From the NCBI GenBank assembly GCA_900547035.1, contig URFM01000091.1, positions 1-6,767 of the forward strand: 6,767 bases of DNA. Direction: 5' to 3'. This stretch comes from an uncultured Clostridium sp. (lineage in GTDB: Bacteria > Bacillota > Clostridia > Lachnospirales > Lachnospiraceae). The translations under genes and the position numbers were made by a program. The notes beneath the pieces were generated by a model. It saw only the letters and a program-made list of their open reading frames with translations. It did not search any database and had not been told where the DNA came from. The first letter of the stretch is position 1, and the number at the start of each line of letters is the position of its first letter. Below are positions 1-6,578 of the stretch, piece after piece.

Positions 1-200
1 TGGTGCCAGAGATTACGGTGGACATGCTGAGGGATACGGAAAATATGGAGTGTTATCATCTGGCGGAGTATCCTGTTACCTGGGAGGTGGACGCCCTCTA
101 TCGGGAAGATATCTATCTGGGACGGCTGGAACGGGATTTGCTGCGGATTGTCCGGGAGACCTTGCAGTCTCATAAGAAAAAGTTATTGGGTTCATTTTAA
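1..200 (+). CDS. LysR-family transcriptional regulator, C-terminal fragment (5' end outside window)
   Basis: Only the last ~65 codons are present. The frame enters the window open and the first full codon is at base 3. That codon is GTG, but it has no ribosome binding site in view and is read here as an internal Val. The stop is TAA at 198-200. The tail VDALYREDIYLGRLERDLLRIVRETL resembles the end of LysR substrate-binding domains, where a Tyr-Arg-x-Asp-x-Tyr-Leu strand/turn precedes a last helix. LysR proteins sense a small metabolite and act at nearby promoters. The next promoter, 9 bases downstream, drives an aconitase/isocitrate dehydrogenase cluster, so this is a plausible local regulator, similar in context to CcpC of Bacillus, the LysR-type regulator of citrate synthase and aconitase genes. 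The family call rests on a short C-terminal stretch. The DNA-binding domain is not visible, so another protein with a similar tail cannot be excluded. Confidence 0.65.
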   Translation, partial: VPEITVDMLRDTENMECYHLAEYPVTWEVDALYREDIYLGRLERDLLRIVRETLQSHKKKLLGSF

Positions 201-208
201 TTTAAAAT

Positions 209-237
209 TTTACGAATGGGATTCCTCCTCTTATAAT
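209..237 (+). promoter_or_regulatory. Sigma-A-type promoter for the aldolase-aconitase-dehydrogenase operon
   Basis: TTTACG (209-214, four of six matches to TTGACA) lies 17 bases from a perfect TATAAT (232-237). Transcription would start near 243-245, giving a ~30-base leader before the ATG at 273. It is the only good promoter seen upstream of the three tightly packed genes. The -10 hexamer overlaps the left arm of an inverted repeat at 224-235. Confidence 0.7.
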
Positions 238-271
238 GGTCTTAGAACGATTATATAAGAGGAGGTTTTTT
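224..271 (+). terminator. 12-bp hairpin plus T6: terminator of the upstream gene that also masks the next ribosome binding site
   Basis: The arms 224-235 (CCTCCTCTTATA) and 254-265 (TATAAGAGGAGG) are perfectly complementary, with an 18-base loop and six T's at 266-271. In RNA read through from the LysR-like gene this fits an intrinsic terminator 23 bases after its stop. The right arm is also the AGAGGAGG ribosome binding site of the next gene, so any read-through RNA would hide that site. A transcript begun at the promoter at 209-237 starts inside the loop and lacks the left arm, leaving the site free. The structure may also act as a DNA operator. The long loop and AT-rich inner pairs make terminator efficiency uncertain. 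Confidence 0.65.
260..265 (+). promoter_or_regulatory. Ribosome binding site AGGAGG for the aldolase-like gene
   Basis: A perfect AGGAGG lies 7 bases before ATG at 273-275. This spacing favours the ATG over the TTG at 270-272, which would leave only 4 bases. The site forms the base of the right arm of the hairpin at 224-265. Confidence 0.8.
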
Positions 272-272
272 G

Positions 273-866
273 ATGCTTGAAAGGCTTTCCGGCTTTTCCA
301 CCTCGGAGCTCTGTGACGGTTCTTCCTTTCCGCGGACCATGGACTATCACATCAAGCCCTGGGTGGGTGATAAGAGAATCGTGGGAAGAGCAGTGACGGT
401 GGATGTGCCGGCAGGAGAAGGCGATCTTATCGCTGATGCTATCCTGCAGCTGAAGAAAGGGGATGTGCTGGTAATCGCGGGGAAGGGCTGCTGCGATTAC
501 TCCTACTGGGGCGATTTCAGAAGCTTCTGCGCCAGGACTGCCGGGGCCGCCGGGGTGGTCATCGACGGGGCTTTTCGGGATGTGGAGGAATGCAGGGAAA
601 TCGGCCTTCCCGTATTTGCCAGGGCGGTGACCTGCATTACGGCGGCAAAGAAGGAAACCGGCTCCATCAATGTTCCGGTCAGCTGCGGAGGCGTCTGCGT
701 CCGTCCGGGAGAGATCATTGTAGGGGATGAGAACGGCGTCTGCGTCATTGACCCTGAGGAGGCGGAGGTCATCATGGAGAAGGCAGAGAAAAAGCGGGCC
801 GCCCAGGAACAGGTGGTTCGGGAAATCCGTAAGACCGGCATTCTCCGCACCAGGATTAAAAAATAG
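273..866 (+). CDS. RraA-family protein, probable HMG/CHA-type aldolase or oxaloacetate decarboxylase
   Basis: 197 residues, close to the family's usual ~200-230. The fold signatures are in order: an N-terminal SELCDG segment (11-16), a GRAVTV strand (38-43), the WGD...GAAGVVIDGAFRD core (79-103) and the closing PGEIIVGDENGVCVID segment (145-160). R102-D103 is the family's substrate/metal pair. E106 completes an R-D-x2-E pattern that, as I recall, marks the pyruvate aldolases of the family rather than the RNase E inhibitor RraA. Known aldolases here are cytosolic, use a divalent metal, split 4-hydroxy-4-methyl- or 4-carboxy-4-hydroxy-2-oxo acids to pyruvate plus a keto acid, and often decarboxylate oxaloacetate. 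The gene is first in the operon, 37 bases before the aconitase, which fits a role in organic-acid metabolism. An enzyme is more likely than an RNase regulator, but the substrate cannot be read from sequence. Start chosen as ATG 273 from the AGGAGG spacing. Confidence 0.88.
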   Translation: MLERLSGFSTSELCDGSSFPRTMDYHIKPWVGDKRIVGRAVTVDVPAGEGDLIADAILQLKKGDVLVIAGKGCCDYSYWGDFRSFCARTAGAAGVVIDGAFRDVEECREIGLPVFARAVTCITAAKKETGSINVPVSCGGVCVRPGEIIVGDENGVCVIDPEEAEVIMEKAEKKRAAQEQVVREIRKTGILRTRIKK

Positions 867-903
867 TTACCAGTATATATACAGAGAAGAGAGGTAGAAA
901 ATT

Positions 904-2865
904 ATGGCAATGAACATCACAAAAAAGATTCTGTCAACCCATCTGGCAAAGCCCTCCGACATGGTCCCGGGGCAGGACATTTTCCTGAAGGTGGATCAGA
1001 CCCTGACCCATGATATCAATGCGGTTATGACCTATCTGGCTTTCGAGCAGGTGGGGCTGGACCGGATCCGGACCGAGTGCAGCGTTAGCTATCTGGACCA
1101 CAACCTGCTGTACCTGGATAATAAGACGCCGGACGACCATATTTATTTGCAGTCCGTTGCCAAGCGGTATGGCGTGCATGTTTCAAGACCCGGCAACGGA
1201 ATCTGCCACGCGGTTCATGTGGCCAGATTCGGCGCTCCCGGAAAGCTTTCCATGGGCGGCGACAGCCATACGCCCCACGGCGGTTCCATCGGTATGCTGT
1301 GCATCGGTGTAGGAGGAATGGATGTGGCCACCGCTATGACGGGAGTTCCCATGCGTCTGACCATGCCCAAGGTTGTGAAGGTAAATCTGACCGGACATTT
1401 AAAGCCTGGCTGCAATGCCAAGGAAGTGATTCTGGAGATGCTGCGCCGGGTAGGTATCAAAGGAGGCCTGGGAAAGGTATTCGAGTATGTGGGACCGGGT
1501 GCCCGGACCCTGACGGTTTCCGAGCGGGCAACCATCACCAATATGGGCGCGGAGATGGGCGCCACCACCTCCATTTTCCCGGCAGACGAGCGTGTCCGCG
1601 AGTTCATGCGCTCCCAGGGAAGGGAGAATGAGTTTGTGGAGATTCTTCCCGACGAGGGCTGCGATTACGATGAGGAGATGGAAGTGGATTTAAGCAGTCT
1701 GGAGCCCCTGTGCGCATGTCCTCACCAGCCGGACAACGTGATCCCCTTAAAGGATGTGGAGAAGAAAAAGGTTCAGCAGGTATTCATCGGAAGCTGCACC
1801 AACGCCAGCTATTCCGATATTGCCAAGGCCGCGCTGGTACTCCAGGGCCGTCATGTAAACGAGGACGTCAGCTGCACCTGCGCCATTTCCTCCAAGCAGA
1901 TCTATACCCAGCTTATGCGGGACGGGTATATTGAGATGCTGCTGAACGCCGGCGTCCGTATGCTGGAGCTGGCCTGCGGTCCCTGCTGCGCCATCGGACA
2001 GTCCCCTGCTACCAAGGGAGTGGCGGTGAGGACCACCAACCGGAACTTTAAGGGCCGGGCCGGCAATCCCACTGCGGAGATTTATCTGGTAAGCCCGGAG
2101 AGCGCCGCTGCTACGGCGATTATGGGAACCTTTGCCAGCGCCGAGGATATCCTGGGAGCGGATGTGGCCAAGCTGGCAGAAATCCACGAGCCTCAGGAGT
2201 TCCCCATCGACGATTCCATGATTATCAAGCCCCTTCCGGAAGAGGAGGCCAAGAAGGTGGAGATTGTCCGCGGTCCCAACATCCAGCCCCTTCCCATTCC
2301 CGATGCGCCGGAGAACTACCTGAAAGCCCAAATCAGCTTAAAAGCAGGGGACAACGTATCCACCGACGATATTACCCCCGCCAGCGCCGAGTTCTCCAGC
2401 ATGCGCTCCAATATTCCGCTGATGAGCCAGTACTGCTACCACCGCTATGACCCTACCTTTGCCGCGAGAGCCAAGGAGATGGGAAAGAGCTTCATCATCG
2501 GCGGAGAGAACTACGGCCAGGGTTCTTCCAGAGAACACGCGGCCATCAATCCCATGTACCTGGGAGTAAAAGCGGTCATCGCCAAAAATATCGCCCGTAT
2601 CCACAGAGGCAACCTGATCAACCACGGCGTGATTCCCATGCTGTTCGCGGACCCGGCGGATTACGACAAGCTGGACCAGGAGGACGAGCTGGAAATCAAC
2701 GGCCTGCTGGACCAGATGCCCAGCCGCGTGATTGAGATTAAGGACGTGACAAAGGACTTTACCTTTAAAGCGAAGCTGGACCTTTCCGACAGCGAGCTGG
2801 AGGTCATTATGGCAGGCGGACAGCTGCGCCACCTGCAGAAGCAGTTGAAAGAGATGGAACAGTAG
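904..2865 (+). CDS. acn: Aconitate hydratase (aconitase), compact bacterial type
   Basis: 653 residues, the size of the short bacterial (Aquifex-type) aconitases rather than the ~890 of AcnA from E. coli. It interconverts citrate and isocitrate through cis-aconitate in the cytosol with a [4Fe-4S] cluster. Cluster ligands are C298 (in GSCTN), C358 and C361 (in CGPC). Catalytic residues visible by motif are D65-H66, H102 (in GICH), D120-S121-H122 (in GGDSHT), E217 and the substrate arginines R380 and R385 (RNFKGR). The linker leads to the swivel domain with STDDITPA (486-493) and GSSREHAA (540-547), whose Ser is the catalytic base in studied aconitases. All key positions are intact. ATG 904 has GAGG at 891-894, nine bases upstream; a second in-frame ATG at 910 is too far from it. 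The isocitrate dehydrogenase gene follows after 49 bases, so the two probably form one transcript. Isopropylmalate or homoaconitate isomerase is less likely because those usually have separate swivel subunits or lack this domain layout. Confidence 0.95.
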   Translation: MAMNITKKILSTHLAKPSDMVPGQDIFLKVDQTLTHDINAVMTYLAFEQVGLDRIRTECSVSYLDHNLLYLDNKTPDDHIYLQSVAKRYGVHVSRPGNGICHAVHVARFGAPGKLSMGGDSHTPHGGSIGMLCIGVGGMDVATAMTGVPMRLTMPKVVKVNLTGHLKPGCNAKEVILEMLRRVGIKGGLGKVFEYVGPGARTLTVSERATITNMGAEMGATTSIFPADERVREFMRSQGRENEFVEILPDEGCDYDEEMEVDLSSLEPLCACPHQPDNVIPLKDVEKKKVQQVFIGSCTNASYSDIAKAALVLQGRHVNEDVSCTCAISSKQIYTQLMRDGYIEMLLNAGVRMLELACGPCCAIGQSPATKGVAVRTTNRNFKGRAGNPTAEIYLVSPESAAATAIMGTFASAEDILGADVAKLAEIHEPQEFPIDDSMIIKPLPEEEAKKVEIVRGPNIQPLPIPDAPENYLKAQISLKAGDNVSTDDITPASAEFSSMRSNIPLMSQYCYHRYDPTFAARAKEMGKSFIIGGENYGQGSSREHAAINPMYLGVKAVIAKNIARIHRGNLINHGVIPMLFADPADYDKLDQEDELEINGLLDQMPSRVIEIKDVTKDFTFKAKLDLSDSELEVIMAGGQLRHLQKQLKEMEQ

Positions 2866-2914
2866 GGAACCGAGTGCGGCGGATACGCTGAAAAATGAAA
2901 GGGAGAAAGAGAAT

Positions 2915-4084
2915 ATGGATGCCATTCAGATTGCACAGGAAAAGTTTGCGGAATTGATTCGTTCGGAATTTGAGCGGATTGAGCGGATGAAAGCGGACAA
3001 TGAGATTACGGATTTTTCAAAGCTGGATGAGATTGTGGTGGGAGTGCTTCCGGGGGACGGAATCGGCCCCATTATCATGGAGCAGGCCCTGCGGGTTTTA
3101 AAGAACCTGATGGCTCCGGAGATTGAGAGCGGACGGCTGAAAATCAAGGAGATTGAGGGGATGACCATCGAGAATCGGGCGGCCAAGCTCCAGAGCCTTC
3201 CCGATGAGGTTTTCGAGGAAGTAAAAAAATGCAACGTGATTTTAAAGGGCCCCATGGTAACCCCCAGGGCTTCCGACCCATGGCCCAACCTGATTTCTGC
3301 CAACAGTCTCCTGCGCCGGGGACTGGAGCTGTTCGCGGCGGTGCGCCCCATCAAGATTCCGGAGAAGGGCATCGACTGGACTTTCTTCCGGGAGAATATT
3401 GAGGGCGAGTATATCTGGGGCAACAAGGGAATCCAGGTCAACGAGGATCTGGCGGTGGACTTTAAGGTGCAGACCAAGCAGGGCAGCGAGCGCATTGCCC
3501 GGGCCGCCTTTGAGTTTGCCAGAAAGAATGGAAAGAAGAATGTTACCATTGTCACCAAGGCCAATATTGTAAAGCTGGCGGACGGTAACTTTATTAAGGC
3601 GGTCCGCAAGGTGGGCGAGGAGTACCCGGAAATTGAGATTCAGGAGCGCCTGGTGGACGCCATGGCGGCCAAGATGATGGACCCGGAATTCAACAAGGGC
3701 ATCGAGGTCATTGTCCTGCCGAACCTTTACGGGGACATTGTAACCGATGTGGCCGCGGAGCACCAGGGAGGACTGGGAACGGCTTCCTCCTCCAATCTGG
3801 GCAACAAGTACGCTATGTTTGAAGCCATTCACGGAACGGCTCCCTTCCTCATCGAGCATGGACGGGGCGAGTACGCAGATCCCTGCTCTCTGATCCGGGC
3901 AGTAGGCATGATGATGGCCCACATCGGCTATGCAGACCGGAAGGCGATTCTGGACGAGGCTCTGGATATCTGCACCATTACGGAGCGGAGAGTGGTGGTA
4001 ACTACCATGAAGGAGGATGCCAGCACGAAGGAGTTTACGGACTATCTGCTGGAGACCATTGACCGGCTGAAGGAGAAAAAATAA
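2915..4084 (+). CDS. icd: Isocitrate dehydrogenase (isocitrate/isopropylmalate dehydrogenase family)
   Basis: 389 residues. It would oxidise and decarboxylate isocitrate to 2-oxoglutarate in the cytosol with Mg2+ or Mn2+. After a charged, helical N-terminal extension of ~40 residues comes GDGIGP (47-52). The substrate loop SANSLLRRGLELFAAVR (128-144) has Ser and Asn in S-x-N, as in isocitrate dehydrogenases, with R134 and R144; isopropylmalate dehydrogenases differ here. Further on are RENIEGEY (159-166, catalytic Tyr166), K215 in TKAN, metal residues D248, D274 and D278, and the coenzyme loop HGTAP (306-310). The two residues after HGTAP are F311-L312, neither the Lys-Tyr of NADP enzymes nor the Asp of NAD enzymes, so the coenzyme is uncertain. 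GGGAG at 2901-2905 lies nine bases before the ATG. Directly following aconitase, it supplies the next step. A related 2-hydroxy-acid (homoisocitrate-type) substrate remains possible. Confidence 0.92.
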   Translation: MDAIQIAQEKFAELIRSEFERIERMKADNEITDFSKLDEIVVGVLPGDGIGPIIMEQALRVLKNLMAPEIESGRLKIKEIEGMTIENRAAKLQSLPDEVFEEVKKCNVILKGPMVTPRASDPWPNLISANSLLRRGLELFAAVRPIKIPEKGIDWTFFRENIEGEYIWGNKGIQVNEDLAVDFKVQTKQGSERIARAAFEFARKNGKKNVTIVTKANIVKLADGNFIKAVRKVGEEYPEIEIQERLVDAMAAKMMDPEFNKGIEVIVLPNLYGDIVTDVAAEHQGGLGTASSSNLGNKYAMFEAIHGTAPFLIEHGRGEYADPCSLIRAVGMMMAHIGYADRKAILDEALDICTITERRVVVTTMKEDASTKEFTDYLLETIDRLKEKK

Positions 4085-4114
4085 GAAACCCATAGCCAGG
4101 GGATTGCACGTCCG

Positions 4115-4153
4115 GGCGGTTCAGGGGCGGGAAGCGTCTCTGGCCGCCTTTTT
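4115..4153 (+). terminator. Intrinsic terminator or attenuator between dehydrogenase and second hydratase
   Basis: GGCGG (4115-4119) pairs with CCGCC (4144-4148). The stem continues through a U-G pair (4120/4143), one bulged U (4121) and eight more pairs, 4122-4129 with 4135-4142, three of them... U-G-type wobbles at 4125/4139 and 4127/4137 included. The loop is GGAAG (4130-4134). Five T's follow at 4149-4153. It sits 30 bases after the dehydrogenase stop and ends 30 bases before the next ATG. No promoter is evident in those last 30 bases, so the downstream gene probably depends on read-through. Confidence 0.75.
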
Positions 4154-4170
4154 CGGATTTTCATTTTCAG

Positions 4171-4178
4171 AGAGGAGG
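4171..4178 (+). promoter_or_regulatory. Ribosome binding site AGAGGAGG of the second hydratase gene
   Basis: A near-ideal AGAGGAGG ends five bases before ATG 4184 and fixes that start. It is outside the terminator hairpin at 4115-4148, so translation of any read-through RNA should be efficient. Confidence 0.8.
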
Positions 4179-4183
4179 AGACA

Positions 4184-6436
4184 ATGATTCATCTATATGA
4201 CCATGGAGTATTCCTTTTAAAGAACGGAAACTTTGCTTCGGAATGTTTCGGAGCTTCCAAGGAGAAAGCGCGAGAGAAAACCATGGCCTGGAAGATTTTA
4301 GAGGCCCATAATCACAGCGGGAATATGGAACGGCTGGAGCTGAAATTCGATGCCCTGGTTTCCCCGGACAACAACTATGTCAGCATTCTCCAGACTGCCC
4401 GGGCCAGCGGCCTTGAGCGTTTTCCTGTACCTTACGTCCTGTCCAACTGTCACAATACCCTATGTGCCATCGGGGGAACCATTAACGAGGATGACCATGT
4501 ATTCGGACTGGGCAATGTGAAAAAGTACGGGGGAATCTTCGTGCCGCCCTATCGGGGGGTTCTTCATCAGTACATGAGGGAAATGATGGCTGGCTGCGGG
4601 AAAATGATTTTGGGTTCCGACAGCCATACCCGATACGGCGCGCTGGGAACCATGGGGATCGGCGAGGGCGGCGGCGAGGTGGTAAAACAGCTGCTGGGGA
4701 AGACATATGATCTGACCAGGCCGCCAATCATCGCCGTAAGTCTGACCGGCAGCCCCAAGCCGGGGGTAGGCTCTATGGACGTGGCCCTGGCCCTGGCGGC
4801 AAACGTGTTTGGGAACGGCTTTGTGAAGAACAAGATCCTGGAATTTATAGGAGAGGGAATCGAGGGGCTTTCTATGGAGTTCCGGATGGGGCTGGATGTG
4901 ATGACCACCGAGTGCGCGGCTCTTTCCAGTATCTGGTGTACCGATGAGAAAACCAGGGAGTATCTGAAAGAACACGGAAGAGAGGAAGCGTATTTTCCAT
5001 TACAGCCTGAAGAAGGAGCATACTACGACGGCCTGATCGAAATTGATCTTTCCCAGGTGGAGTGTATGATCGCCCTGCCTTTCCATCCAAGCAACGCCAT
5101 GCCCATTCATTATTTTAAAGAGCATCTGGAGGAGATACTAAGCCAGGTGGAGGCAGAGGGGCAGAAGATTAAAGGAAGCCATGGAGAGCCGTTTTCGATT
5201 ATGGATCATGTAAGGGACGGGGAGCTTACGGTAGACCAGGCGCTGATCAGCGGCTGCTGCGGAGGGCTTTTTGAAAATCTGGCGGCGGTTTCCGATATTC
5301 TGGGAAACTATACCATTCCGGGAAGCGGCCCTTCCCTGGGCGTTAATCCCGCCAGCCTGCCGGTGATGTCTGACCTGATGAACCAGGGAATTGCCGGACG
5401 GCTGGTGCAAAATGGGGTTACCATCCGCCCATGCATCTGCGGTCCCTGCTTTGGAGTAACGGATGTGCCTGCAAACAACGGGCTTTCGATTCGCCATATG
5501 ACCCGAAACTACCCCAACCGGGAGGGATCCAAGCCGGGGCAGGGACAGATGGCCGCCGCTTTCCTGATGGACTCCCGCTCCATTGCCGCTACGATGAGAA
5601 ACGGCGGAAGGCTTACGGCCGCAACTGAGATGGAAGTGGAGTATCACAGCTGGCATCACCAGTTTGACAGCTCCATTTATAAGGGACAGGTATATGACTG
5701 CTACGAAAAAGGAAATCCTCAGGAGAAGCTTGCTATGGGACCCAACATCGCCGACTGGCCGAAGATGTATGGTCCGGGAAAGCATCTGCTGTTAAAGACA
5801 GCGGGCTCCTACGAAGGCTCGGTGACCACCGACGAGCTGATTCCTTCCGGAGAGGCCTCATCCTATCGTTCCAATCCGGAAAAAATATCCGGATATACCA
5901 TGATCAGCCGTGATCCGGAGTATGTGGGAAGGGCCAAGGAGATCCGCGGTCTGGAGGAGGAACAGCGTGAAATGGACGGCTATACCTCGAATGAGCAGCT
6001 GAATCATCTGCTGGACTGCTTAAAGGAACGGCTGAGCTGCCTAGCGGAAGAGATTACCTTGGGAAGTCTTATGGTCAGCGATCAGATTGGGGACGGCTCT
6101 TCCAGGGAGCAGGCGGCCAGCTGCCAGAGGGTGCTGGGAGGATTCGCCAATCTGGCCAATACCTATTCCACCAAGCGCTACCGCTCCAATCTGATCAACT
6201 GGGGAATGCTTCCTCTGCGTACGGAGGAGACTCTCCGGATACCGGTGGGAACCTATCTGCTGGTTCCGGATGTGAGAAAAGTGCTGGAGCAGGGAGCGGA
6301 AGAGATTGCGGTGCAGGTTTTAAATCCCCGGGACGGCAGAGCGGAGAGGGTTATTTCCTGCCAGCTGGATCATCTGACTGAGAATGAGCGCCGGATACTT
6401 CTGGCCGGATGTCTGATGAATTATTACAGGGGATAA
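4184..6436 (+). CDS. Divergent aconitase-superfamily hydratase (YbhJ-like), substrate unknown
   Basis: 750 residues, matching in size and style the uncharacterised E. coli YbhJ class (about 753). Aconitase landmarks can be aligned with the neighbour at 904-2865: H90, H128 (VLHQ), D146-S147-H148 (GSDSHT), E243, three cysteines C358, C419 and C422 (SGCCGG and CGPC), arginines R441 and R446 (RNYPNR), and in the swivel domain TTDELIP (548-554) and GSSREQAA (638-645). A [4Fe-4S] cluster is therefore plausible. Differences are marked. The Asp of the aconitase Asp-His pair is Cys89, GSCTN has become SGCCGG, and the stretch between TTDELIP and GSSRE is ~36 residues longer, with a charged, probably helical insert (about 590-622). 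It lacks a signal peptide and is presumably cytosolic. It lies 99 bases after the dehydrogenase, behind a terminator. Dehydration or hydration of a hydroxy di- or tricarboxylate is inferred; ordinary aconitase activity is doubtful because an intact aconitase is encoded next door. Confidence 0.88.
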   Translation: MIHLYDHGVFLLKNGNFASECFGASKEKAREKTMAWKILEAHNHSGNMERLELKFDALVSPDNNYVSILQTARASGLERFPVPYVLSNCHNTLCAIGGTINEDDHVFGLGNVKKYGGIFVPPYRGVLHQYMREMMAGCGKMILGSDSHTRYGALGTMGIGEGGGEVVKQLLGKTYDLTRPPIIAVSLTGSPKPGVGSMDVALALAANVFGNGFVKNKILEFIGEGIEGLSMEFRMGLDVMTTECAALSSIWCTDEKTREYLKEHGREEAYFPLQPEEGAYYDGLIEIDLSQVECMIALPFHPSNAMPIHYFKEHLEEILSQVEAEGQKIKGSHGEPFSIMDHVRDGELTVDQALISGCCGGLFENLAAVSDILGNYTIPGSGPSLGVNPASLPVMSDLMNQGIAGRLVQNGVTIRPCICGPCFGVTDVPANNGLSIRHMTRNYPNREGSKPGQGQMAAAFLMDSRSIAATMRNGGRLTAATEMEVEYHSWHHQFDSSIYKGQVYDCYEKGNPQEKLAMGPNIADWPKMYGPGKHLLLKTAGSYEGSVTTDELIPSGEASSYRSNPEKISGYTMISRDPEYVGRAKEIRGLEEEQREMDGYTSNEQLNHLLDCLKERLSCLAEEITLGSLMVSDQIGDGSSREQAASCQRVLGGFANLANTYSTKRYRSNLINWGMLPLRTEETLRIPVGTYLLVPDVRKVLEQGAEEIAVQVLNPRDGRAERVISCQLDHLTENERRILLAGCLMNYYRG

Positions 6437-6446
6437 AGACGGTAAT

Positions 6447-6471
6447 GGGGGGCTTTTCGCCCCCTTGTTTT
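6447..6471 (+). terminator. Intrinsic terminator at the end of the cluster
   Basis: GGGGGC (6448-6453) pairs perfectly with GCCCCC (6459-6464) around the loop TTTTC, with an extra G-U pair at 6447/6465. TTGTTTT (6465-6471) follows. It lies 11 bases after the hydratase stop and should end the transcript efficiently. Confidence 0.92.
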
Positions 6472-6484
6472 CGGAAACTTATGA

Positions 6485-6513
6485 TTGCCTTTTTCATCTG
6501 CCTGTGCTACGAT
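6485..6513 (+). promoter_or_regulatory. Candidate extended -10 promoter for a downstream transcript
   Basis: TTGCCT (6485-6490) is 17 bases from TACGAT (6508-6513), and a TG one base before the -10 (6505-6506) makes it an extended -10 type. Each hexamer matches consensus at four of six positions. It lies just after the cluster terminator, where a new unit would begin. Start would be near 6519-6521, giving an RNA of at least ~245 bases with no convincing gene before the window ends. Confidence 0.45.
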
Positions 6514-6559
6514 TAGGTCAACTCTGATAACAAAATTCTGATTTCTATCGATTCACTTT

Positions 6560-6578
6560 CGGTCCGGCTGCCGGACCG
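6560..6578 (+). repeat. Perfect 8-bp inverted repeat (CGGTCCGG/CCGGACCG)
   Basis: CGGTCCGG (6560-6567) and CCGGACCG (6571-6578) flank a three-base CTG loop. The hairpin would be very stable in RNA of either strand. There is no proper T-tract after it (GCCTTTGGTTCT on +, AAAG on -), so it is not a typical terminator. It could be a structural element of a leader RNA or a protein-binding site. Confidence 0.6.

Noticed and set aside
3..200. A complete 65-residue small protein starting at GTG 3
   Set aside because: The frame is open to the window edge, no ribosome binding site can be seen, and the sequence looks like the C-terminal end of a LysR-type substrate-binding domain.
270..272. TTG as the start of the aldolase-like gene
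   Set aside because: It sits only four bases after AGGAGG, while ATG 273 has ideal spacing and is the normal codon.
873..882. Palindrome GTATATATAC between the aldolase-like and aconitase genes as an internal promoter or operator
   Set aside because: No -35-like element lies at suitable distance, and a short AT palindrome is easily due to chance in a 37-base gap.
3242..4093. Long antisense open frame (283 codons) across the dehydrogenase gene
   Set aside because: It lies opposite a fully motif-supported gene, has no domain resemblance, and arises from GC-biased codon use on the other strand. The same applies to the antisense frames over the two aconitase genes.
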